Shown here piece after piece: positions 16,532 through 25,151 of a stretch of 64,000 nucleotides of DNA; the stretch's first letter is position 1; every line of letters begins with the position of its first letter. Source of the DNA: an uncultured Oscillospiraceae bacterium (GTDB lineage Bacteria > Bacillota > Clostridia > Oscillospirales > Acutalibacteraceae). The notes below the pieces were generated by a model. That model was given only the letters and a program-made list of their open reading frames with translations. It was not told where the DNA came from and did not search any database. The stretch is from assembly GCA_958448165.1 (NCBI GenBank), contig CAUDCW010000002.1, positions 1-64,000 on the forward strand. Reading direction: 5' to 3'. Both the position numbers and the translations under genes were made by a program.

Positions 16532-16708
16532 TTAGTCCTTATCCACTTCAATCTCGCCGTGCTTTTCCTCAAAGTCTTTTACCCTCTGCTTAATATATTG
16601 CTCAATCTCACGATTGGCTGAACGGCCTTCGTAGTCTGCAATATATCTGAACTTCTGAAAAAGCGTCCGGTTTACTCTGAGTGTGTATCTTAAAATGTTA
16701 TCGTCCAT
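16532..16708 (-). CDS. Arc-like ribbon-helix-helix repressor, 58 aa
   Basis: MDDNILRYTLRVNRTLFQKFRYIADYEGRSANREIEQYIKQRVKDFE has an RHH layout: a short strand (YTLRVN) that contacts DNA and two helices (LFQKFRYIADYEG, SANREIEQYIKQRV). The start is the ATG at 16708 with GAGGAG upstream. It is divergent from the SLOG gene, and three TG(G/A)TGTCATA boxes lie in the gap, so it probably represses itself and its neighbour. Confidence 0.8.
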   Translation of the reverse strand: MDDNILRYTLRVNRTLFQKFRYIADYEGRSANREIEQYIKQRVKDFEEKHGEIEVDKD

Positions 16709-16730
16709 AATCAAATCTCCTCGATGTTAT

Positions 16731-16803
16731 TATGACATCATTTTAACGCAATTATTGCATCATAACGAAAGTGGTGGTATTATGGTGTCATAGTGGTGTC
16801 ATA
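16731..16803. promoter_or_regulatory. Repeated operator boxes between divergent genes
   Basis: TGGTGTCATA occurs at 16783-16792 and 16794-16803 (spacing 11 bases, one helical turn), and TATGACATCA, the near-inverted copy, at 16731-16740. This fits binding by RHH dimers of the adjacent Arc-like protein. Confidence 0.6.
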
Positions 16804-16825
16804 TTTTTAAAAGGAGATTGAAATT

Positions 16826-17158
16826 ATGAAGGTAGCAGTAGTAGGTTCACGAAACCTTACAATCAACAATCTGGGTGACTATCTTCCCAAAGATACAACG
16901 GAAATAATCAGCGGCGGTGCAAGAGGGATTGACAGGTGTGCAAGAGAATACGCAAAATCTCACAACATTAAGCTGACAGAATTTCTGCCCGAATATGAAC
17001 GATACGGACGGTCAGCACCTTTAAAAAGAAATCTGCAAATAATAAGATATGCCGATATGGTCCTCGCCTTTTGGGACGGCAAATCCCACGGAACACGCTT
17101 TGTAATTGAAAACTGTAAAAATGAGAATGTTCCAATAAAAATATTTACTACTGTTTAA
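16826..17158 (+). CDS. SLOG/DUF2493-type nucleotide-binding protein
   Basis: A 110-aa single-domain Rossmann-like protein. MKVAVVGSRNL, followed by IISGGARGIDRCAREYA and VLAFWDGKSHGTRFVIE, are the signature segments of DUF2493/YspA-like SLOG proteins, which bind nucleotide-derived ligands such as ADP-ribose or cytokinin-like molecules. It has a strong AGGAG site and is probably controlled by the divergent RHH repressor. Carried as phage cargo; role unknown. Confidence 0.8.
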   Translation: MKVAVVGSRNLTINNLGDYLPKDTTEIISGGARGIDRCAREYAKSHNIKLTEFLPEYERYGRSAPLKRNLQIIRYADMVLAFWDGKSHGTRFVIENCKNENVPIKIFTTV

Positions 17159-17170
17159 TACTCACACTTA

Positions 17171-17200
17171 AAACCGCTGATTTTCGGCGGTTTGTTTATT
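17171..17200 (+). terminator. Terminator after the SLOG gene
   Basis: AAACCGC...GCGGTTT hairpin followed by a T-rich tract. Confidence 0.65.
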
Positions 17201-17281
17201 TGGCAGAATTTAAAAACAACTCTTGCAATTTCAGCCGTTCAGAGTGATATATGTAGTACTATCATTGAGGAGGAAAATCAG

Positions 17282-17506
17282 ATGAAATTTCCAAGCAAAG
17301 ATATTGTTGAAAAAGTACGGGCGGAATATCCAATCGGTACAAGAGTTGAGCTTGTAAAAATGGACGATGTGCAAGCTCCGCCTGTTGGAACGAAAGGCAC
17401 TGTAAAAGGTGTTGATGATACGGCAAGTCTGCTCATAGATTGGGATAACGGATGTGGTCTTAATGTGATTTATGGCATTGACAAAGTGCGCAAGATACAG
17501 TTTTAA
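17282..17506 (+). CDS. DUF4314 phage protein
   Basis: 74 aa starting at ATG 17282 (GAGGAGGAAAATCAG upstream). The core IGTRVELVKMDDVQAPPVGTKGTVKGVDD, followed by LLIDWDNGCGLNVIYGIDKVRKI, is the DUF4314 pattern: a small beta-barrel found in phages and integrative elements, usually near amidoligase-like genes as here. Function unknown. Confidence 0.8.
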   Translation: MKFPSKDIVEKVRAEYPIGTRVELVKMDDVQAPPVGTKGTVKGVDDTASLLIDWDNGCGLNVIYGIDKVRKIQF

Positions 17507-17641
17507 CTACTATAAAATACACAATATATTGTATTAAAGATTGTGTATATTACTTTTCAAAATTGCTTGATATATCCTCGAAAAAGAGCGAATATGTGTG
17601 TACCGAAAGGGAAAAAACACACAATCACGGAGGACGAAAAA

Positions 17642-17902
17642 ATGAGCGAAAAGACATTAAGACAAATCGAGGAAATGAAAAAGCAAACAATCGGCGTTGA
17701 GGTTGAGATGAACAACATCACAAGGAACAGAGCCGCAAAAATTGCAGCCGAGTTTTTCGGCACAGGCAGATATGAAAACACAGCCGACAGAAACGGCTAC
17801 TGCACCTGGTCAGCGTATGACGAACAAGGCAGAGAGTGGAAATTCCAATATGAAACGAAGCGGGAGAGAATTTTTGATACAATTTTTCAATGCAATATGT
17901 AA
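17642..17902 (+). CDS. Amidoligase-like protein, truncated N-terminal part
   Basis: The ATG at 17642 follows GGAGG. The 86 aa contain KKQTIGVEVEMNNITRNRAAKIAAEFFGT, the opening of putative amidoligase enzymes (ATP-grasp/GCS-like), where E-x-E binds metal. Intact members are about 300 aa; after GREWKFQ the sequence loses similarity and stops. It is a 3'-truncated gene, probably cut when the cargo gene at 18009 was inserted. Confidence 0.65.
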   Translation: MSEKTLRQIEEMKKQTIGVEVEMNNITRNRAAKIAAEFFGTGRYENTADRNGYCTWSAYDEQGREWKFQYETKRERIFDTIFQCNM

Positions 17903-18008
17903 AAAGCCAAGAATTTCTTTGTTATGTATTGATTTTATATAACGAAATAGTTATAATTTTATATATAAGCTATTTCAAAAAAACAAAGTCAAATTGAGGG
18001 ATAAAAAT

Positions 18009-19133
18009 ATGTCAAAATGTGATGTTTGTGGAAAATCATCTCTTTTACCTGCAAAATTGGGAAAATCGAGTGTGTGTAAATCGTGCTTTCTCAAGATTAA
18101 TGGTCCTTTATGGAAATTCAAAACATACGAAAAGTTTGCAGATGCAGAAAACACAAGAAATAAAATTCTTAGAAAAGCATACGAACAAAATTTCCCACCT
18201 ATTGTCATTGATGATATTAATAATTTTTTCAATCAGCAAACTGTAGGAATGATGAAGTGTGATGCTTGTGGTGAGGTAATTCAAACACTACAACCATTTG
18301 GGAATGCAAAAATTTGCAAAAAGTGTTTCTCGAAAATTAATACTTCAGAATGGAAGAAAACAGACTATTTAAGTAATGAGGATGTAGAAGTGAATCGCAA
18401 TAAAGTATTGAAAATTGCATTCAAGTACGGATATCCTCCAATTATCATTGACGGTATTAACAAACATTTTGATGGTAAAATTCAAAAAGGATTATTTCGT
18501 ATAGTTGATGGTGGTCTTGATCAATTGCTCAAGGTCTATGAAACACATTGTGTCCTAGTAACGATGGATGATTTTGATGTAAATGAGATTTCAAAAAAGT
18601 ATGCAAAACTTAACAAGAGTTCTAACGGAAATATTCTATCTAATATTGGAACAGAAACACTCGTTAGAAGTCTTTTAACAGGCAGTGTTGTAAAAGCAGG
18701 AATTTCTCTTGCAACATCTGCAGCTGTTAATGTAGCTGCAAATTCCATATCCAATGGGAAAGTATCATTTAGATTGGTCAAAGGCGGCATCACTATTAAT
18801 TATAACGATTTTGACCGTATAGAATATAAAAATGTTGGCAGCGATGAACTAGGATTTCTAAGATTTAGAAACAGTATGTATTGCGGTGAGCCTACAGAAG
18901 ATATAGTGTTTTTCTTTGATGATGACAGTCATATGAAACAGGTATATACATATATAAACGAAAAAATAAGTGTTGCACATAGACGAAATCAAGTGACCGA
19001 AAATGACAAGCAATCTGAAAAATCTAATATATCAGTTGCAGATGAAATACTCAAATTTAAAAACCTGCTTGATATTGGTGCAATTACTCAAGAAGAATTT
19101 GATACAAAAAAGAAGGAATTATTGGGAATGTAA
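18009..19133 (+). CDS. Duplicated zinc-ribbon protein with SHOCT tail (cargo gene)
   Basis: A 374-aa protein starting at ATG 18009 (GAGGG upstream). Two similar N-terminal modules of about 80 residues each carry C-x2-C...C-x2-C ribbons: KCDVCGKSSLLPAKLGKSSVCKSC, and a second set KCDACG...CKKC at about 83-105. Both are followed by an N-RNK(I/V)L(R/K)-A...PP(I/I)(V/I)ID-IN motif. The middle (about 175-310) contains a small hydrophobic stretch and a PH-like region (GGITINYNDFDRIEYKNVG). The C-terminus is a SHOCT domain (LKFKNLLDIGAITQEEFDTKKKELL). Base use is more AT-rich than the flanking phage genes, which suggests separate acquisition. Function unknown. Confidence 0.65.
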   Translation: MSKCDVCGKSSLLPAKLGKSSVCKSCFLKINGPLWKFKTYEKFADAENTRNKILRKAYEQNFPPIVIDDINNFFNQQTVGMMKCDACGEVIQTLQPFGNAKICKKCFSKINTSEWKKTDYLSNEDVEVNRNKVLKIAFKYGYPPIIIDGINKHFDGKIQKGLFRIVDGGLDQLLKVYETHCVLVTMDDFDVNEISKKYAKLNKSSNGNILSNIGTETLVRSLLTGSVVKAGISLATSAAVNVAANSISNGKVSFRLVKGGITINYNDFDRIEYKNVGSDELGFLRFRNSMYCGEPTEDIVFFFDDDSHMKQVYTYINEKISVAHRRNQVTENDKQSEKSNISVADEILKFKNLLDIGAITQEEFDTKKKELLGM

Positions 19134-19170
19134 ATCTTATATTTATTAGTTTATTTTTGGATATATAACA

Positions 19171-19203
19171 AGCATCGGTTAGAAATAATCGGTGCTATTT
19201 TTA
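19171..19203 (+). terminator. Hairpin upstream of the large terminase
   Basis: AGCATCGGTT pairs with AATCGGTGCT, followed by ATTTTTATGCCC and a ribosome-binding site. Similar hairpin-T-ATGCC blocks precede the tape measure (28390-28420) and the terminase remnant at 52.05 kb. Confidence 0.6.
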
Positions 19204-19224
19204 TGCCCTTTTGGAGGTGATTTT

Positions 19225-20826
19225 ACGAGAAAACTTAAAAATTACAAGCCTACAAAATTTAAAGCAAAGGACAGCTATTACGATAAGGAATACGCTGACT
19301 TTGCCGTTGCCTTTATTGAAAGCCTTTGTCACACCAAAGGCACTTGGGCGGGTAAACGGTTCGAACTTATGGACTGGCAGGAGCAGATTATTCGTGATCT
19401 GTTCGGTATCTTAAAGCCTAACGGATACAGGCAGTTTAACACTGCATATATTGAGATTCCGAAAAAGAACGGAAAATCCGAATTAGCGGCGGCTGTTGCA
19501 CTTCTGCTCACCTGCGGTGACGGTGAACAAAGAGCCGAGGTTTACGGTGCGGCTGCCGACAGACAACAGGCGTCAATCGTATTTGATGTTGCCGCAGATA
19601 TGGTGCGTATGTGTCCGGCTCTGAATAAACGAGTGAAGATACTCGCCTCACAGAAACGGCTCATTTACGAACCAACCAACAGCTTTTATCAAGTGCTATC
19701 TGCCGAGGCGTACAGTAAACACGGCTTTAATGTTCACGGTGTTGTGTTTGATGAGCTGCACAGTCAGCCGAACAGAAAGCTTTATGATGTCCTTACAAAG
19801 GGTAGCGGTGATGCACGAATGCAGCCGCTCTTTTTTCTGATCACAACTGCCGGCACAGACACACATTCAATCTGCTACGAGGTTCATCAAAAGGCACAGG
19901 ATATTATTGACGGGCGAAAAATCGACCCTACATTCTATCCGGTAATTTACGGTGCAGATGATACAGAGGACTGGACAAGTCCGAAGGTCTGGAAAAAATG
20001 CAATCCATCTCTGGGTGAAACTATCGGAATGGATAAAGTTAAAACCGCTTGCGAATCAGCAAAGCAAAATCCGGGTGAAGAAAACTCATTCCGTCAGCTA
20101 AGGCTTAATCAGTGGGTAAAACAGGCAGTCCGTTGGATGCCAATGGATAAGTGGGATAAGTGTGCGTTTGCCGTAAACGAAGAACAGCTTAAAGGCAGAG
20201 TTTGCTATGGAGGACTTGACCTATCTTCCACAACTGATATTACAGCCTTTGTGCTTGTATTTCCTCCGCTTGATGAAGAAGATAAGTATATCATTCTTCC
20301 CTACTTCTGGATACCCGAGGACACACTCGACTTGCGAGTAAAGCGTGACCATGTGCCGTATGATGTGTGGCAGCGACAGGGATACTTGCAGACCACAGAG
20401 GGAAATGTTGTTCATTACGGCTATATTGAAAAATTCATTGAAGAGTTGGGAAAGAAATTCAACATCAGAGAAATTGCATTTGACCGTTGGGGCGCAGTTC
20501 AGATGGTGCAGAACCTTGAGGGTATGGGATTCACCGTTGTTCCTTTCGGACAAGGCTTTAAGGATATGTCACCACCCACAAAGGAACTTATGAAACTAAC
20601 CCTTGAACAGAAAATCGCCCACGGCGGTCACCCTGTTTTGCGTTGGAATATGGACAACATCTTCATTCGTACTGACCCTGCCGGAAACATCAAAGCAGAC
20701 AAAGAAAAATCCACAGAGAAAATTGACGGTGCCGTTGCCACGATTATGGCGCTCGACCGTGCAATTCGCTGTGGGAATGATACAAGTGAAAGCGTATATA
20801 ACGACAGAGGAATTTTATTTATATAA
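19225..20826 (+). CDS. terL: Phage terminase large subunit
   Basis: The ATPase/nuclease motor packages DNA into HK97-type heads. The ATPase has YIEIPKKNGKSELAAAV (Walker A variant) and GVVFDELHSQPNRKLYD (Walker B). The nuclease half has GGLDLSSTTDITAF (first metal aspartate) and the later FDRWGAVQMVQ. The expected start lies seven bases after GGAGG, but the codon there is ACG (19225), where the related copy at 52026 has TTG. An alternative in-frame GTG at 19192 lies upstream of the ribosome-binding site. Length about 533 aa is normal. It is separated from the portal by two cargo genes. Confidence 0.88.
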   Translation, partial: TRKLKNYKPTKFKAKDSYYDKEYADFAVAFIESLCHTKGTWAGKRFELMDWQEQIIRDLFGILKPNGYRQFNTAYIEIPKKNGKSELAAAVALLLTCGDGEQRAEVYGAAADRQQASIVFDVAADMVRMCPALNKRVKILASQKRLIYEPTNSFYQVLSAEAYSKHGFNVHGVVFDELHSQPNRKLYDVLTKGSGDARMQPLFFLITTAGTDTHSICYEVHQKAQDIIDGRKIDPTFYPVIYGADDTEDWTSPKVWKKCNPSLGETIGMDKVKTACESAKQNPGEENSFRQLRLNQWVKQAVRWMPMDKWDKCAFAVNEEQLKGRVCYGGLDLSSTTDITAFVLVFPPLDEEDKYIILPYFWIPEDTLDLRVKRDHVPYDVWQRQGYLQTTEGNVVHYGYIEKFIEELGKKFNIREIAFDRWGAVQMVQNLEGMGFTVVPFGQGFKDMSPPTKELMKLTLEQKIAHGGHPVLRWNMDNIFIRTDPAGNIKADKEKSTEKIDGAVATIMALDRAIRCGNDTSESVYNDRGILFI

Positions 20827-20839
20827 AAAATATTTTTTG

Positions 20840-20868
20840 TTGACTTCTTTTTGACGGCGTGTTATACT
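20840..20868 (+). promoter_or_regulatory. Promoter for the 20961-21827 cargo genes
   Basis: TTGACT (20840-20845), 17 bases, TATACT (20863-20868): a near-consensus housekeeping promoter inside the phage late operon. Confidence 0.75.
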
Positions 20869-20960
20869 ACTGTTGTAAGCAAGGCGATTTCTTGTTTATT
20901 AATCGTTACTTTGCGTTCGAACGTTCAAAACAAAACTAAAGTCAACAGGAGGAATAAACC

Positions 20961-21419
20961 ATGAGAAAGTACAAAATCAGTATACAGTTTGCTGACCCTA
21001 GTGCCCCGGATTTTGATGATTCTATAATGCCGGTGTTTGAAAGTGCCATAAAAAATTATAATACAAAAAGCCTTATCGCAAAGAATCCCAAAAAAATAAC
21101 GGAAAAATCTATTGTTGATCCACGTACTCTGCAGCTTACGTTAGAGAGCGACAGTGAATTGCCTTTCCCCGGCAAGGCTCTGCGTCTGTTCTCCGCATAC
21201 CTGGTCGATCCCGACACAGAAGGGGCTTTGAATGACTATATCTATGGGAAACAGTTATTTAAGATGTCTTCTGAAGAGATTATAGGAGGCTCTGAAACAA
21301 GACCGGTAGCAGTGGCATCAGAAGAAATCAATGCCATGAGAATTAAGGCTATATCCTTAATGCTTTCTGCACCTGAAGATACTTTAAAAAAAGTCATTGA
21401 TCTGCTTGAGGAGGTATAG
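20961..21419 (+). CDS. Unknown cargo protein, 152 aa
   Basis: MRKYKISIQFADPSAPDFDDSIMPVF opens a soluble alpha/beta protein with no motif I recognise. The C-terminal half is helical (IKAISLMLSAPEDTLKKVIDLLEEV). It has its own promoter and an AGGAGG site and is followed after three bases by a second unknown gene. The pair interrupts the normally adjacent terminase and portal genes, so it is probably a moron (a phage-carried gene serving prophage or host). Confidence 0.6.
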   Translation: MRKYKISIQFADPSAPDFDDSIMPVFESAIKNYNTKSLIAKNPKKITEKSIVDPRTLQLTLESDSELPFPGKALRLFSAYLVDPDTEGALNDYIYGKQLFKMSSEEIIGGSETRPVAVASEEINAMRIKAISLMLSAPEDTLKKVIDLLEEV

Positions 21420-21422
21420 GAC

Positions 21423-21827
21423 ATGAGAAATAGAATTGACGTCGCAAAAACTATAGATGACATCTTGATACCCTATGCAGATTGTATCTGCTGGGAAGAT
21501 TACGGCTCGGCGGGCAGCCCTTGTTATAATCCAAATTATTTTTCATCTGCTGCCGAGGAAGAAGAAGCAGCTTGTACGTTAGCCGCAGTTCAGCTCGAGA
21601 TGGGGAAATATGGCAAGAGACACAAGGAGCTTGCAAAGAAGGTTGCAAAGCAGACGGGCAATAAGTACGTGACATACCCCTGGCTCCGCGATGCGGTCAG
21701 TCGGCTGCTCGCCTGCACTAAGTATGATGCACTCTTATCAATGTCCAGGCTGTCTAGGGCGGTTAAGGCCGGCATGCAAGCCAAGGGACTTACAGAGATA
21801 CATTCGATCGATGAAGCATTAAGCTAA
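21423..21827 (+). CDS. Unknown cargo protein, 134 aa
   Basis: Starts MRNRIDVAKTIDDILIPYADCICWEDYGSAGSPCYNP, followed by a run of acidic residues (AAEEEEAACTLAAV) and a basic helical C-terminus. It contains four cysteines in the first 55 residues, two close together. Translationally linked to the gene at 20961 (three-base gap). No family recognised; the two probably work together. Confidence 0.6.
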   Translation: MRNRIDVAKTIDDILIPYADCICWEDYGSAGSPCYNPNYFSSAAEEEEAACTLAAVQLEMGKYGKRHKELAKKVAKQTGNKYVTYPWLRDAVSRLLACTKYDALLSMSRLSRAVKAGMQAKGLTEIHSIDEALS

Positions 21828-21897
21828 ACTAATATTGAGAGCATCTGTCAAAAAGGCAGGTGCTTTTCTTTTACCCATTGAAAGGAAAGTGATATTT

Positions 21898-23247
21898 ATG
21901 AGCATATTTTCAGGACTTTTCCGTTCAAGGGATAAGCCGAAAAACAGAACATCGGGCAGTGCTTACACATTTTACACTGGCAGGACAACATCTGGGAAAG
22001 CCGTGACACAGCGTTCTGCTATGCAGATGACGGCGGTGTATTCCTGTGTTCGTATTTTGTCGGAGGCGATTGCAAGTCTGCCTTTGCACCTTTACAGATA
22101 CACTGACAGTGGCGGCAAGGAAAAAGCAACAGACAGTCCTCTGTACTTTTTGCTGCACGATGAGCCGAACCCGGAAATGACATCATTTGTGTTTCGTGAA
22201 ACCCTTATGACGCATCTGCTATTGTGGGGCAACGCTTACGCACAAATTATACGCAACGGCAAGGGTGAAGTCACAGCCTTTTATCCCCTTATGCCCGACC
22301 GTATGACCGTTGACAGAGATGAAAACGGCAGACTGTATTATGAATATACAGTAAGCACCGATGATGCACCAATCAATAAAAAGTCGATTGTAAGGCTACA
22401 GCCCTTTGATGTTCTGCATATTCCCGGACTTGGCTTTGACGGACTTGTGGGTTACTCCCCTATTGCTATGGCTAAAAACTCAATCGGTATGGCTATCGCC
22501 TGCGAGGAGTATGGTTCAAAGTTTTTTGCAAACGGTGCCGCACCAAGCGGTGTGCTTGAACATCCCGGAACAATTAAGGACCCGTCAAGAGTAAGAGAAA
22601 GCTGGACTCAGTCCTTTGGTGGTAGCGCAAATGCACACAAGGTTGCAGTTCTTGAAGAGGGTATGAAATATACCCCTATTTCAATCTCGCCCGAACAGGC
22701 ACAATTCCTTGAAACACGAAAATTTCAAATAAACGAAATAGCTCGAATTTTTAGAGTTCCACCTCATATGGTAGGTGACCTTGAAAAGTCGAGCTTTTCT
22801 AATATTGAGCAGCAGTCACTTGAATTTGTAAAGTACACACTTGACCCTTGGGTTGTTAGATGGGAGCAATCCCTATCACGGGCATTGTTTACTGTTGATG
22901 AGAAAAAGCAGTATTTTTGCAAATTCAATGTTGACGGACTATTAAGAGGTGACTATCAAAGCCGAATGAACGGATATGCAACAGCAAGGCAGAACGGCTG
23001 GATGTCGGCAAACGACATCAGAGAGCTTGAAAACCTCGACCGCATATCAGCAGAGGAAGGCGGAGATTTGTACCTCATAAACGGCAATATGCTGCCTCTT
23101 AAAAATGCAGGCGCATTTGCAAACACAGACGAAATGAAGGAGGAAGAAAATGAAGAAGTTCTGGAAGTGGAAGAATCAGACTCAGAACAGTCCGACCGAG
23201 AGAGTTCTGACTCTCAACGGCACAATCGCCGAGGAAAGTTGGTTTGA
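21898..23247 (+). CDS. Phage portal protein, HK97 family
   Basis: Forms the dodecameric DNA entry ring of the head. The 449-aa length and segments such as SAVYSCVRILSEAIASLPLHLY-like MTAVYSCVRILSEA, LLLWGNAYAQIIRN, FEVLHIPG-like FDVLHIPGLG, IARIFRVPPHMVGDL and SNIEQQSLEFVKYTL are typical. The start at 21898 follows AAAGGAAAGTGAT. A hairpin (AGCATCTGTC/GGCAGGTGCT, 21841-21864) precedes it. The Glu-rich C-terminus overlaps the protease start by 98 bases. Confidence 0.93.
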   Translation: MSIFSGLFRSRDKPKNRTSGSAYTFYTGRTTSGKAVTQRSAMQMTAVYSCVRILSEAIASLPLHLYRYTDSGGKEKATDSPLYFLLHDEPNPEMTSFVFRETLMTHLLLWGNAYAQIIRNGKGEVTAFYPLMPDRMTVDRDENGRLYYEYTVSTDDAPINKKSIVRLQPFDVLHIPGLGFDGLVGYSPIAMAKNSIGMAIACEEYGSKFFANGAAPSGVLEHPGTIKDPSRVRESWTQSFGGSANAHKVAVLEEGMKYTPISISPEQAQFLETRKFQINEIARIFRVPPHMVGDLEKSSFSNIEQQSLEFVKYTLDPWVVRWEQSLSRALFTVDEKKQYFCKFNVDGLLRGDYQSRMNGYATARQNGWMSANDIRELENLDRISAEEGGDLYLINGNMLPLKNAGAFANTDEMKEEENEEVLEVEESDSEQSDRESSDSQRHNRRGKLV

Positions 23248-23908
23248 CGATGATATTACTCCACAGCTTTTTAAGGAAGAATTGCTTTCCGGTAGCGGTG
23301 ACATCACTGTATGGATAAATTCTCCCGGTGGTGATTGTGTAGCTGCCGCACAGATTTACAATATGCTGATGGACTACAAGGGCAATGTCACAGTCAAGAT
23401 TGACGGAATTGCCGCAAGTGCTGCATCTGTAATTGCCATGGCAGGAAATACAGTATTGATGTCACCTGTTTCAACAATGATGATACACAACCCCGCTACC
23501 GTCGCTATGGGCGACCACAACGAAATGCAGAAAGCTATTGAGATGCTTAACGAGGTTAAGGAAAGTATCATCAATGCGTATGAAATCAAGACCGGACTAA
23601 GCAGAGCAAAGCTGTCACACTTAATGGATTCTGAAACCTGGATGAACGCAAACAAGGCAATTGAGCTTGGCTTTGCAGACGGTATTATTTCACGAAATGC
23701 TTTTCCAGAAAAGGAAGATGACGAGGACGAAGACGAAGAGGAAAAGGATAAAAATAACCCCTGTGAAAATTCAGTCCTGTTTTCACGCAAGGCGGTAAAT
23801 ACGGCTCTTAAAAACAAGCTTGTAGAGCACTATTCAAAGAATGTTTCAAGAAACACAGGAACAGACATCACAGACCTTGAAAAAAGACTTAATTTATTAA
23901 AACCTTAA
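23150..23908 (+). CDS. Head maturation protease, ClpP-like
   Basis: The ClpP fold is used by HK97-type phages to process the capsid scaffold. WINSPGGDCVAAAQIYNML forms the oxyanion region, IDGIAASAASVIAMAGN holds the catalytic serine and STMMIHNPATVAMG the histidine. A long acidic linker (EDDEDEDEEEKDKN) precedes the tail, which may serve as scaffold. It starts inside the portal gene with AAGGAGGAAGAA upstream, so the two are coupled. Confidence 0.92.
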   Translation: MKKFWKWKNQTQNSPTERVLTLNGTIAEESWFDDDITPQLFKEELLSGSGDITVWINSPGGDCVAAAQIYNMLMDYKGNVTVKIDGIAASAASVIAMAGNTVLMSPVSTMMIHNPATVAMGDHNEMQKAIEMLNEVKESIINAYEIKTGLSRAKLSHLMDSETWMNANKAIELGFADGIISRNAFPEKEDDEDEDEEEKDKNNPCENSVLFSRKAVNTALKNKLVEHYSKNVSRNTGTDITDLEKRLNLLKP

Positions 23909-23922
23909 GGAGGAATTTTACA

Positions 23923-25137
23923 ATGGCAAAAATTAACGAACTTCGTGAGAAACGAGCAAAAATCTGGGAACAGGCAAAAGCATTCCTTGATTCCCACAGA
24001 AATGAAACGGGTATTCTTTCGGCGGAAGATACCGCAGCTTATGAAAAAATGGAAAAGGATATTGTTGACCTTGGTCACGAGATTGAGCGTCAGCAAAGAG
24101 CAGACGACCTTGAAAGAGAGTTAAATCTCCCGACAAGCACACCCCTTGTTTCAAAACCCGATAACGCCAATCGTGAGAGTAAAACAGGCACTGCTTCTGA
24201 AAAGTACAACAAAGCATTCTGGAATCAAATGAGAAACCGCTCTACGCAGGAGGTCAGAAACATTCTCAGTGAGGGTGTTGACAGCGAGGGCGGTTTTCTT
24301 GTGCCGGAAACCTTTGAAAACACACTTGTACAGGCGCTTGATGAAGAGCTTGTAATCCGTCAGCTTGCACATACCTTTACAACTGCGTCAAACGCACACA
24401 AAATCCCTGTTGTTGCTACAAGAGGTAAGGCGATGTGGACTGAGGAAAACGCTGCAATTACCGACAGCGATACATCATTTGGTCAGAAAACAATCGGTGC
24501 TCATAAGCTGTGTGCTTTAATCAAGGTATCTGAAGAGCTTTTGAACGACTCTGCATTCGACCTTGAAAGCTACTTCAATCAGGAGTTTGCAAGACGAATC
24601 GGTGAAGCCGAAGAGGAAGCCTTTGTTATCGGTGACGGCAGTGCAAAGCCTTACGGAATTTTTGATGACAGCGAGGGCGGTGAAGTCGGTGTGACAGCTG
24701 CATCAACGGTAACTATCACTGCCGATGAGCTTATCGACCTTTATTACAGTCTTAAAGCGCCCTACCGTAAAAACGGTGTTTGGCTTTTAAATGACAGTAC
24801 GGTAAACAGTATCAGAAAACTAAAGGACAGCAACGGTCAGTATTTATGGCAGCCGTCAATCAAAGACGGTGAAACCGACACTCTTCTCGGCAAGCCTGTT
24901 TATACATCAACATCAATCGCAAATGCAGCGTCCGGCACAAAGCCGATTGCATTCGGTGACCTTTCATATTACTGGATTGGCGACAGACAGGGTGTAACCT
25001 TTAAGCGACTCAATGAACTTTATGCGGCAAACGGACAGGTAGGTTTCCTTGCAACAAAGCGACTTGATGCAAGACTGATTTTACCGGAAGCTGTAAAGAT
25101 CTTAAAGATGAAAGGCACTGTAGCACCAACAGGCTGA
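23923..25137 (+). CDS. Major capsid protein, HK97 family
   Basis: 404 aa. The N-terminal 105 residues are a charged coiled-coil delta domain, removed by the protease. The mature fold begins near SEGVDSEGGFLVPETFENTLV and continues with the typical GDGSAKPYGIFDD and ADELIDLYYSLKAPYRKNGVWLLND segments. It follows the protease by 14 bases with AAGGAGGAATTTT. Intact. Confidence 0.95.
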   Translation: MAKINELREKRAKIWEQAKAFLDSHRNETGILSAEDTAAYEKMEKDIVDLGHEIERQQRADDLERELNLPTSTPLVSKPDNANRESKTGTASEKYNKAFWNQMRNRSTQEVRNILSEGVDSEGGFLVPETFENTLVQALDEELVIRQLAHTFTTASNAHKIPVVATRGKAMWTEENAAITDSDTSFGQKTIGAHKLCALIKVSEELLNDSAFDLESYFNQEFARRIGEAEEEAFVIGDGSAKPYGIFDDSEGGEVGVTAASTVTITADELIDLYYSLKAPYRKNGVWLLNDSTVNSIRKLKDSNGQYLWQPSIKDGETDTLLGKPVYTSTSIANAASGTKPIAFGDLSYYWIGDRQGVTFKRLNELYAANGQVGFLATKRLDARLILPEAVKILKMKGTVAPTG

Positions 25138-25151
25138 TAGGAGTACATTAA

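Noticed and set aside
20947..21827. Type II toxin-antitoxin pair
   Set aside because: Sizes (152 and 134 aa) and lack of any toxin or antitoxin motif do not support it; kept as unknown cargo.
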